Below the pieces are notes generated by a model. It was not told the origin of the DNA and ran no database searches. It saw only the letters and a program-made list of their open reading frames with translations. The position numbers and the translations under genes are program-made. A stretch of 34,208 bases of DNA from Acidobacteriaceae bacterium (lineage in GTDB: Bacteria > Acidobacteriota > Terriglobia > Terriglobales > Acidobacteriaceae): the NCBI GenBank assembly GCA_003152195.1, contig PLZN01000067.1, positions 908-35,115 on the forward strand. The letters are read 5' to 3'. This document shows, piece by piece, positions 23,401 through 29,278 of this stretch. Numbering within the stretch: position 1 is the first letter of the stretch; every line of letters begins with the position of its first letter.

Positions 23401-23872
23401 TTGGGAGATGGCAGGCCTTTGGACTCTGCGCAGCGGTGCGCCATTCACTCCAACCATCGGAACGGATGTCGCCAACACCGGCGTCAGCAGCCAATGGCCG
23501 CTCGTTATTGGAAAGCCCACTCTTGTTCGTAATCCAGACTGCTGGTTTTATGTAGCAGGCAATACAAAGTGCCAAAGCCTTAGCCCAGGAACAGCTCCCG
23601 CATTTAAAGATCCCCCGAAATACACTTATGGAACTCCGGTGAGAAATCTCCTTTATTCCGGTGATCTCAATGAGCTCGACTTCGACCTTCTAAAGATGTT
23701 TCATCTCCGCGAGGGTCTGTCGCTCGAATTCCATGTGGAAGCCTTCAACCTGATGAATCATCCAAGCTTTGCCGCACCTTCCACCAATATCGACTCAAGC
23801 TCGGGAGGCGAGGTAAGCGCCACGATAAACAGTTCCAGAGAACTCCAGTTTGCCCTAAAGATTCATTTCTAG
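20495..23872 (+). CDS. TonB-dependent receptor 2, Oar-like, glycan-locus receptor
   Basis: The 1125-residue outer-membrane protein has a signal peptide (hydrophobic core VAMAVLLLVCSTAA, cleavage near IRAQ). A carboxypeptidase-regulatory-like domain follows (ATVVGTLTDSSGARIAGGTVSI...HYSITFSMAGF). The plug has VPLNGRSFWQLTNMVPGV, LDGAFITEM and ALQEFNVEGALLPAEFG, with FFFVDYERTG near the barrel start. The barrel ends ELQFALKIHF, with the terminal Phe expected of outer-membrane barrels. It should import a ligand using TonB and the proton-motive force. Being flanked by GH29 and SDR genes and sharing the operator suggests a glycan or oligosaccharide ligand. AGGAGG at 20483-20488 is six bases before ATG 20495, an excellent site. 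It is about 245 residues shorter than receptor 1 and lacks its Gly/Ser-rich plug insert. Confidence 0.93.
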   Translation: MSAMIVARFSVRSVLSSMRVAMAVLLLVCSTAAIRAQTTSATVVGTLTDSSGARIAGGTVSIKNLATGIEHSTTTDTNGEYVVPDLPAAHYSITFSMAGFRPFVMSDVELLVAQRATLDATLEIGEATQVVTVNTAAPMVDTTVSEVGQVVDTTTIEHVPLNGRSFWQLTNMVPGVTYTPAGQNLNLNGSSLRASVVDVNINGGPPNQTGWMLDGAFITEMQGGGTIIQPEVDALQEFNVEGALLPAEFGLTANMVNVTTRSGSNQFHGEVFEFLRNSALEAANYFYVRPVGSNQKNEPLRRNQYGFTLGGPIARNKAFFFVDYERTGLLEGLDYSNVVPSLAERTGNFSDLLPKVISDPLTGKPFPGNIIPASRLAANPPGVFFLNYLPLPNQLRGTTSYNTIAPSMVQALQRGDARVDYHISERNQIFGRYSINDNQETDPNQFTTLGTQPLESRGQNAAATFTHVWNPRWLSEARASYYRSIFHFRGILQGTNFNQEAGVQGFNDTTPIFGFPEIEMTNYASFLGSPSNQLPKSNQHRNLQFGLSTTYSQGRHNIKFGAGLTHERGGFINGSSSTGIFDFTSIYSGNAFAEFLLGIPENVTRDYYKTLNGDFGYYMNAYVQDNYRVSERLTLNLGFRLERNTFYQGINGGKTAFDQATQKIVVPSNFSPNAQLLTPELLQLFPDRIEYTKSLGLPNSIQPAEWDYVPRIGIAWRPPDISKNMTSVVRAGYGIFQLFTDFNNINNEVATIPFIAATTVLNNAPPAIPQLTWANYFQGEPNALPNPHPGQACSFGLVLDSCSTPNSQNGATSWRNQYVQQWTLAYQTQLASRVSFDVTYLGTKTTHLNSSVSSNDPSPGPGNVQARRPYPQWGVMLYDNNNSHANYNALQVKLEDRSWHGLTLLAAYSYSKCMDQGNNGTEYFFLRQYAVCAYNFPQVFSPSFNYALPFGSGQAFLNRDGWVNQVAGGWEMAGLWTLRSGAPFTPTIGTDVANTGVSSQWPLVIGKPTLVRNPDCWFYVAGNTKCQSLSPGTAPAFKDPPKYTYGTPVRNLLYSGDLNELDFDLLKMFHLREGLSLEFHVEAFNLMNHPSFAAPSTNIDSSSGGEVSATINSSRELQFALKIHF

Positions 23873-23887
23873 TCCGTCCGCGAGGCC

Positions 23888-23904
23888 CCCCGGTTCTGCC
23901 GGGG
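23888..23904 (+). terminator. Stem-loop after TonB receptor 2
   Basis: CCCCGG (23888-23893) and CCGGGG (23899-23904) form a 6-bp GC stem with a TTCTG loop, 15 bases after the receptor stop. A further CC/GG pairing is possible outside a mismatch. No strong T-run follows. Confidence 0.5.
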
Positions 23905-23985
23905 AGGCAGTAGAAGTTTGACAGTTCCGGAAGTATGGGTTGTTCAATACGGCCTGTCAACGGAGGCGCCAGCGCAGTGCAGCGA

Positions 23986-24336
23986 CCGAAGATCATTAAC
24001 ATGGCGTCACAGGCTGGGCACGACGGGGGTGGTGGAGGGTCTTTGGCTTAGGCCGCGTCGAAAGGAGCGCTCATGACTTTTACACGGGCACTTGCAAAGG
24101 AAATGGGACCGCGAAAAATTCGCGTCAATGGGATCTGTCCAGGAACGATTAATGCGGACTTTCACAATATCTTTACGAACGCTGAGGTCCGTGCAAAGGT
24201 GGCTCATTCTACCCCGCTGGGCCGCGAGGGAGAGGCGAAGGAGGTAGCTGATTTAGTAGTATTCTTAGCCTCCAGTCATGCCTCATTTATCAATGGGGCA
24301 AATATCGACATTAACGGTGGGACTGTTTTCTACTGA
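23986..24336 (+). pseudogene. C-terminal remnant of a short-chain dehydrogenase, stop codon at the catalytic Tyr
   Basis: From 23986 the frame reads PKIINMASQAGHDGGGGGSLA, then TAG (24049-24051), then [19 protein letters not shown] and on to DINGGTVFY at the TGA 24334-24336. In a classical SDR this is the second half, and the TAG replaces the tyrosine of the YxxxK active-site motif. The N-terminal Rossmann half, about 130 residues, is missing, with unrelated sequence before 23986. AAGGAG at 24062-24067 lies five bases before ATG 24073, so the last 87 residues could still be translated. Such a piece would lack both cofactor site and active site. Its stop is five bases before the next SDR's ATG, so residual translation may couple to that gene. 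Confidence 0.82.
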
Positions 24337-24341
24337 GATAT

Positions 24342-25070
24342 ATGCCTGTCTCCATTAGCGGTCAAGTCGTTGTGATTGTCGGCGCTTCCAGCGGTATAGG
24401 CCGTGCGGCGGCGGTGCTCTTCGCACGGGAGGGGGCAAAGGTCGTGGCAGCGGCGCGCCGCGAGAATCGGTTGCAATCTCTTAAGGATGAACTAGCGAGA
24501 GAACAATGCGATATCACGGTTCGACGTGCGGATGCCTCCAACCCAGCGGATATGCAGCAGCTTGCACAAGAGACCCTCGAAGGGTTTGGGAGAATCGATA
24601 TTCTGGTGTTTGCGAGCGGGACAAATACTCCTGATCGAGCGATGGAACGCCTCAGCCCCGAGCTATGGAACTCGGTGCTTGATGTCAATCTGAATGGAGC
24701 CTTTTACGTTACCCATGCAGTTCTTCCCGCCATGCGTACCGCTCGTTCTGGACTTCTGATCTACATTTCATCGATAGGCGGAGTAGTGCCTGATTTATCC
24801 GGGGCTGCTTATCAAGCGTCCAAGCGTGGGGTTCTCGGCCTGGCACATGCGATTCGTATGGAGGAGAAACAGAACGGAATCAGAACCTCTGTAATCTGCC
24901 CTGGTCTCGTAAACACCGAGTTGGTGGAAAAAAGGCCTGTAAAAACGCCGCCCGAGGTACTGGCACAGGCCTTGCAGCCTGAAGATGTTGCGGAAACGAT
25001 CTTGTATATCTCGAAATTACCGCCCCGGGCTGTTATACCGGAGCTGCACTTGCTGCCGGCATCCTTATAA
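24342..25070 (+). CDS. Short-chain dehydrogenase/reductase 1
   Basis: The 242-residue classical SDR has the NAD(P)-binding loop GASSGIG (residues 14-20). An arginine-containing segment (AAARREN) after the second strand suggests NADPH. The active-site pair is in YQASK, preceded by the Ser of YISSIGG. The usual NNAG motif is replaced by FASG. It lies five bases after the stop of the broken SDR and has no good SD of its own, so coupling or read-on translation from the remnant is likely. It would oxidise or reduce a hydroxyl or keto group in the cytoplasm. In this locus the substrate is probably a sugar or sugar-acid derivative, but the sequence does not show which. The C-terminus (PRAVIPELHLLPASL) resembles the sepiapterin/YdfG-like group. 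Confidence 0.85.
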   Translation: MPVSISGQVVVIVGASSGIGRAAAVLFAREGAKVVAAARRENRLQSLKDELAREQCDITVRRADASNPADMQQLAQETLEGFGRIDILVFASGTNTPDRAMERLSPELWNSVLDVNLNGAFYVTHAVLPAMRTARSGLLIYISSIGGVVPDLSGAAYQASKRGVLGLAHAIRMEEKQNGIRTSVICPGLVNTELVEKRPVKTPPEVLAQALQPEDVAETILYISKLPPRAVIPELHLLPASL

Positions 25071-25085
25071 GTGTCATCCCGCTTC

Positions 25086-25115
25086 CTGGCAGAGAACTTT
25101 GATCCTGATATATCA
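25086..25115 (+). promoter_or_regulatory. Promoter of SDR 2 with operator palindrome over the -10
   Basis: A perfect TGATATATCA (25106-25115) contains TATATC (25109-25114) as -10. CTGGCA (25086-25091, four of six to the -35 consensus) is 17 bp upstream. Expected start of transcription is near 25121, about 41 bases before the ATG of SDR 2. The site lies just after the stop of SDR 1, so SDR 2 would have its own regulated promoter. Confidence 0.55.
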
Positions 25116-25161
25116 CGTGAATAATCTGCGGCAGGTATTCGGCCGTATGGTGGAGGCTCGA

Positions 25162-25911
25162 ATGGATTTGAAAGGAAAAGTCTGTTTAGTAACTGGGGGT
25201 ACCAGCGGTATTGGGGCCGCCACTGCTCTCACCCTTGCACGAAAAGGCGCTCACGTAGCCAGCGTTTCCAGAAGGGCCGTTCAGGCGCCAGACAGTCTTC
25301 TCTCTGCCGTCGAGAGCCACGGCACAACGGTCCGGTTCCTGGAAGGCGACATGGCCGACCCCGTAGCTTGCCGCAAGTGTGTTGGCCAGGTAGTCAAAGA
25401 CTTTGGCCGCCTCGATGTTCTGGTGCATTCGGCGGGAGGCCCCGTCCCAGGCGGCTTTTATGCGGTCACGGAGGAGAGCTGGATGAACGCCTTTGCTGTT
25501 CACGTGCACTCCATCTTTCACCTCACCCGAGCCGCGGCGCCGCACATGGCACAGCAGGGCGGGGGAGCGATCATCCTGCTGGGATCAGCGGCGGGCCTGC
25601 GCGGTTGCCTGGGAGCAGCCGCCTACGGTGTGGTGAAAGGCGCTTTGCCGCAGTTCGCCCGCGTCCTCGCCCGCGAACTGGCCGATCAGCACATCCGGGT
25701 CAACTGCGTCTCTCCCGGCGTAATTCGCACTCCCTTTCATGATTCTCTCTCCCCCGAACAGGCAAGAAACAATATCGAGAATCGCATCCCATTGCACACA
25801 GAAGGCAAGCCAGAGGATGTTGCTGAGCTGATCGCCAGCCTGGTTGAAAATGACTTCATCACTGGAGAGAACATGGTTATTGACGGCGGAATGACCATGC
25901 GCATTGTCTAG
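25162..25911 (+). CDS. Short-chain dehydrogenase/reductase 2
   Basis: The 249-residue classical SDR carries TGGTSGIG at residues 11-18. VHSAGG stands in place of the usual NNAG. The Ser of ILLGSAAG and the Tyr/Lys pair of YGVVK complete the active site, and the protein ends in ITGENMVIDGGMTMRIV, as tetrameric FabG-like SDRs do. GGAGG at 25152-25156 lies five bases before ATG 25162, which selects this start over ATG 25147. It has its own promoter with the shared palindrome, so it is likely co-regulated with the GH29 and transporter genes. It may be a sugar or sugar-acid dehydrogenase working on material imported by the locus. That role is inferred from context only. Confidence 0.87.
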   Translation: MDLKGKVCLVTGGTSGIGAATALTLARKGAHVASVSRRAVQAPDSLLSAVESHGTTVRFLEGDMADPVACRKCVGQVVKDFGRLDVLVHSAGGPVPGGFYAVTEESWMNAFAVHVHSIFHLTRAAAPHMAQQGGGAIILLGSAAGLRGCLGAAAYGVVKGALPQFARVLARELADQHIRVNCVSPGVIRTPFHDSLSPEQARNNIENRIPLHTEGKPEDVAELIASLVENDFITGENMVIDGGMTMRIV

Positions 25912-26170
25912 TGTCCTGAGAGAGATCACCAATGGGCCCGGCGCACTGCCGTCCTGGCGGAATCATCGCGCCGCTTCTGCTCCAGCTTGGTGGACGAATC
26001 ACATGCAAAGCTCCAAAATGAATCGTTGAGGCGCCACGGTTGGTGCCTTGTCACGCGTTGCATCCATGGTAAGGGGCTTTGGAGCGGTTTCACTGTAGGC
26101 GTAGACCACCTTGGTTTGATTCCGGGAACGCTCAGGTCATGAAATGATGGCTAGCGACGGAGGTATTCAC

Positions 26171-26911
26171 ATGTTTCAACTCACCGGCCAAGTGGCCATT
26201 GTTACGGGGGCCGCCACCGGAATTGGCGCGGCGATTGCAAGCCGCCTGGCTAGAGCGGGCGCTACGCTCGTGATTGTCGATTTAAATCTGAAGGGTGGGA
26301 AGCTCGTTGCGGAAGCTCTCGGCAACGGTTCGTTTGCGCTTGAGGCCGATGTGTCTGCCGCCGATTCCGTGCTCGCCGCGGTGGATGCTGTGCTGGCGCG
26401 GACAGGACGAATAGACATTCTGGTCAACAACGCGGGGATCGCGGGCCCCGCTGCTCCCGCCTGGGAGCAGACCGATGAAAACTGGCAACGGAACATCGCC
26501 GTCAATCTGACCGGGGTATTTAATTGCTGCCGTGCCGTAGTGCCGCACATGCGCGGTCGCGGCTACGGGCGCATTGTCAACATCGCCTCAATCGCCGGCA
26601 AGGAGGGCAATCCAAACATGTCTCCGTATTCGGCGACCAAGGGTGCGGTCATCGCGTTCACCAAATCCCTTGGCAAGGAACTGGCGACCGACGGAATATG
26701 CGTGAATGCCGTTGCCCCGGCGGTCGTTCAGACCGAAATCCTCGATCAGCTGACCCCGGCGCAGGTCTCGTACATGACAGACCGAATTCCGATGAAGCGC
26801 ACCGGGAAGCCGGAAGAGATTGCCGCGGTGGTCCACTTCCTTTCCAGTCCTGACTGCTCTTTCGTCACCGCCCAGTGCTACGATGCGAGCGGCGGCCGCG
26901 CGACGTACTAA
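26171..26911 (+). CDS. Short-chain dehydrogenase/reductase 3 (FabG/sugar dehydrogenase-like)
   Basis: The 246-residue classical SDR has all canonical motifs: TGAATGIG (residues 12-19), NNAGIAG, the Ser of NIASIAGKEG, and YSATK. The Asp after the second strand (VIVDLN) favours NAD+ over NADP+. It resembles the group that includes gluconate 5-dehydrogenase, L-rhamnose and L-fucose dehydrogenases, 2-keto-3-deoxy-L-fuconate dehydrogenase and FabG. I cannot separate these by eye. GGAGG at 26159-26163 is seven bases before ATG 26171 and decides the start over ATG 26144. No TGATATATCA site was seen upstream, so it may lie outside the proposed regulon. The amidohydrolase follows after 100 bp on the same strand. 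Confidence 0.87.
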   Translation: MFQLTGQVAIVTGAATGIGAAIASRLARAGATLVIVDLNLKGGKLVAEALGNGSFALEADVSAADSVLAAVDAVLARTGRIDILVNNAGIAGPAAPAWEQTDENWQRNIAVNLTGVFNCCRAVVPHMRGRGYGRIVNIASIAGKEGNPNMSPYSATKGAVIAFTKSLGKELATDGICVNAVAPAVVQTEILDQLTPAQVSYMTDRIPMKRTGKPEEIAAVVHFLSSPDCSFVTAQCYDASGGRATY

Positions 26912-27011
26912 CTGAACGCGGCCGTTCCGCCGAAGAATGGCCGCACGTAGCCAATCCCACCACATCACCGTGATAGTAAAAATGCCCTAGGGAAGCGAGT
27001 GCAAAGGACCA

Positions 27012-28100
27012 ATGACAGGTGAATCAGGCGGACGGCCCGGAGCTGAGGTCACCGGCAAACCCGCGCAAGACAAATTCCAAGCCATGGTGACGGCGACCGC
27101 GAAGGTCGATCTCAAGCTCAGCGACTACCATCCCCGCAGCATGCTGGTGACAGCTGAGCACACCGTGGGGCGGCCCAGCGTCCCGGCCATCGACTATCAC
27201 AACCACGTGGACTCTCTCGATCCCCGCGAAGTGCTCACCATCATGGACGAATGCGGAATCGAGCGCATCGTGAACATCACGATGCAGACCGGCGATGAGG
27301 CGCTGGCGGTCCTTCATCGCTTCCACTCCGCCGCACCGGGCCGCTTCAGCACGATCGGCTGGATGGATTGGAGCGGGATAGAGCAGCCGGACTTCTTTCG
27401 TAAAAGCGTCGACCGTCTGGAGCGGCTCGTCGAACACGGTGCGTGCGGGCTGAAGATGTGGAAGGACTTGGGCCTGACCGTTCGTGACGCCTCGGGGCAG
27501 CTATTGCGCATCGACGATGAGCGCCTGGCGCCCGTGTTTGAAAAGGCCGCGGAGCTGCGAATTCCTGTGATGTTTCATACTGCGGACCCCGACGCCTTCT
27601 TCGTTCCTATCGATCCGTACAACGAACGCTTTGAGGAGTTGGCAGCCCACCCCGAGTGGAGCTTCTATGGAGCTGAGCGCGGGAAGCAGGAGCTGCTGGA
27701 CCAGCGCAACCACGTATTCGCCCGGCATCCGGGCACTACCTTCGTCGCGGCCCATATGGGCGAGTCGGCCGAGTGCCTCGGCCGCGCCGCGGAAATGCTG
27801 GAGACTTACGCGAACGTGTCCATCGATATGAGCGCTCGCGTTGCCGAGCTGGGCAGGCAGCCGTATACCGCCCGCGAGTTCTTTCTGCGCTATGCCAGCC
27901 GCATTCTCTTTGGCGCGGATCTGCTTCCCGATAGGGAAATGTATCGCCTCCATTACCGCTTTCTGGAGACGGCGGACGAGTACTTCGACTACCCGTCGCA
28001 CGCATCGAGGCAGGGCCGCTGGCGCGTCCACGGCCTGCATCTGCCGCAGGAGGTCCTACGGCAGATCTACCGCGAGAACGCCGCTGCTTTTCTCCCGTGA
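27012..28100 (+). CDS. Amidohydrolase-2-family (TIM-barrel metal hydrolase) protein
   Basis: The 362-residue protein has the PF04909-type pattern: IDYHNHVDSLD near residue 60 (metal His pair), GLKMWKDLG, MFHTADPDAFF (His on a central strand), AAHMGES and FGADLLPDREMY (Asp near the end of the barrel). Relatives include lactonases such as L-fuconolactonase and decarboxylases. Next to a sugar-type SDR, a lactonase role is attractive, but the KDLG-containing subgroup seen here is uncharacterised as far as I know. No signal peptide is evident, so it is probably cytoplasmic. AAAGGA at 27003-27008 precedes ATG 27012 by three bases; ATG 27084 is an alternative that would remove a poorly structured 24-residue lead. 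Confidence 0.82.
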   Translation: MTGESGGRPGAEVTGKPAQDKFQAMVTATAKVDLKLSDYHPRSMLVTAEHTVGRPSVPAIDYHNHVDSLDPREVLTIMDECGIERIVNITMQTGDEALAVLHRFHSAAPGRFSTIGWMDWSGIEQPDFFRKSVDRLERLVEHGACGLKMWKDLGLTVRDASGQLLRIDDERLAPVFEKAAELRIPVMFHTADPDAFFVPIDPYNERFEELAAHPEWSFYGAERGKQELLDQRNHVFARHPGTTFVAAHMGESAECLGRAAEMLETYANVSIDMSARVAELGRQPYTAREFFLRYASRILFGADLLPDREMYRLHYRFLETADEYFDYPSHASRQGRWRVHGLHLPQEVLRQIYRENAAAFLP

Positions 28101-28198
28101 GCCAGCAACTCAGGATCCCTTGTTGGGAGATGTGGGATCAAATGACGGAACGACTTAGCGTCCGCGGAATCCACATCTGGCACAAAGAACATGTCAGA

Positions 28199-28306
28199 CC
28201 CGGATCTCCTGTACGCGGCACCACCCATGGTCGCGTGTGCGGTCCCGGCCAGCCGGGACCGCATGAAGTTCGTTGATCCCGACAGGCCCAACAGGAAATC
28301 CGGGGG
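28199..28306 (+). repeat. Structured repeat element, copy 2 (related to 720-828)
   Basis: This 108-base element lies in the 242-bp gap between the amidohydrolase and the next minus-strand gene. Its ends CCCGGATCTCCTGT (28199-28212) and ACAGGAAATCCGGG (28291-28304) pair with one mismatch. The inner hairpin is a perfect 11-bp stem, TGCGGTCCCGG (28238-28248) with CCGGGACCGCA (28253-28263), around a CCAG loop. CCGCATGAAG to ACAGGAAATCCGGGGG is spaced 32 bases exactly as in copy 1, whereas the stem sequence has changed on both sides. The strong hairpin may also act as a terminator between the convergent genes. Confidence 0.72.
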
Positions 28307-28342
28307 TATGGGGCGTGAAGGCTTTGTGGTTGATTAGACCGT

Positions 28343-29218
28343 TTAGCCGTGACTTGCATAGCCCATGCCGGCCAGAACGCCTCGCATATAAGCGAAGCTG
28401 GTGGCGACGCCGGGCATCGGATCGTCAGCGTGAACCTCATATTCCAGATCGACAAAGCCCTTATAGTTATTCGCGATCAGTGCTTCAAAGATCCGCAGCA
28501 CAGGCATCTTGCCGTCCCCGACAGCAACCTGGCTTTCCTTGGACTGGAAGTCCGTAAGGTCCTTGATGTGCATGTTGAACAGCCGCGGACCCACCTGGTG
28601 AATTGCCTGCACGACGTCGATGCCGGTACGCGCCGTGTGTCCCACATCGATGCAGCATCCCATGCGCGGGTCCATTTTGCCCACTGCTCTTAATACATCC
28701 AGGGGCGAATGCCATAACTTATCTTCCGGCCCGTGATTGTGGATCGCGAAGCGTATGTCGTACTCTTTCACAAACTTCTCGATACGCGGAAGAGTCTCCG
28801 GCGCCGGGTCTCCAGCAACAATCACGGAGATACCTGCCCGCTTGCAATACTCGAACTTGCTCCGGATATCATCATCTTCGTCCTTGGGGAAGTAGAGTGT
28901 TCCGGCAGCATGCAGCTTAATACCGGCGGCACGATAGTCTTTGAGCGCCTTCGCCTCCTCCGGCGGATCCATCGGGAGATGATCTTTGACGTCCTTCGCA
29001 TTCAGCGCGAGCAGGTTGAGCTGCTTCATGAAGCCGATCAGCTGCGCACGGTCGAAGTTACGAAAGGTGTAACTGGCAAGGCCCAAATGGACCGGAGATT
29101 CTGTGTCGATGGACGGCACTTTCTGCGCTGCCGCGGGCAAGGAGCTCGATGTAGCGTACGCGGCCGCGGCAAGGGCGCCGGAGCGAACGAAATTGCGGCG
29201 GGACAAGATGCTTTTCAT
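28343..29218 (-). CDS. Tat-exported TIM-barrel sugar isomerase/epimerase-like protein C
   Basis: The 291-residue protein has a Tat leader, LSRRNFVRSGALAAAAYATSS, then a xylose isomerase-like TIM barrel (PF01261 type). Candidate metal-site stretches are FAIHNHGPED, CCIDVGHTARTG and FVDLEYEVH. It is about 57 residues shorter than proteins A and B and clearly a different subfamily. It lies 60 bp downstream of a Tat-exported Gfo/Idh oxidoreductase on the same strand, and so probably shares its transcript. In Bacteroides, secreted Gfo/Idh enzymes work with proteins of this fold to oxidise glycosides to 3-keto forms and cleave them. This pair could do the same, but the sequence alone does not prove it. 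No clear SD precedes ATG 29218. Confidence 0.86.
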   Translation of the reverse strand: MKSILSRRNFVRSGALAAAAYATSSSLPAAAQKVPSIDTESPVHLGLASYTFRNFDRAQLIGFMKQLNLLALNAKDVKDHLPMDPPEEAKALKDYRAAGIKLHAAGTLYFPKDEDDDIRSKFEYCKRAGISVIVAGDPAPETLPRIEKFVKEYDIRFAIHNHGPEDKLWHSPLDVLRAVGKMDPRMGCCIDVGHTARTGIDVVQAIHQVGPRLFNMHIKDLTDFQSKESQVAVGDGKMPVLRIFEALIANNYKGFVDLEYEVHADDPMPGVATSFAYMRGVLAGMGYASHG

Positions 29219-29278
29219 GGGCGGTAATTAATTGCGCTTTCTTTAAATTGTTTATCTGTCTCACCAGGACCCTTCGGT

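Noticed and set aside
24049-24051. TAG as a recoded codon (for example pyrrolysine) in the SDR remnant
   Set aside because: The N-terminal half of the enzyme is missing as well, so simple gene decay explains the stop better.
24337-24346. GATATATGCC near the start of SDR 1, as a possible operator
   Set aside because: It is not palindromic and overlaps the start codon; no -35 at a suitable distance.
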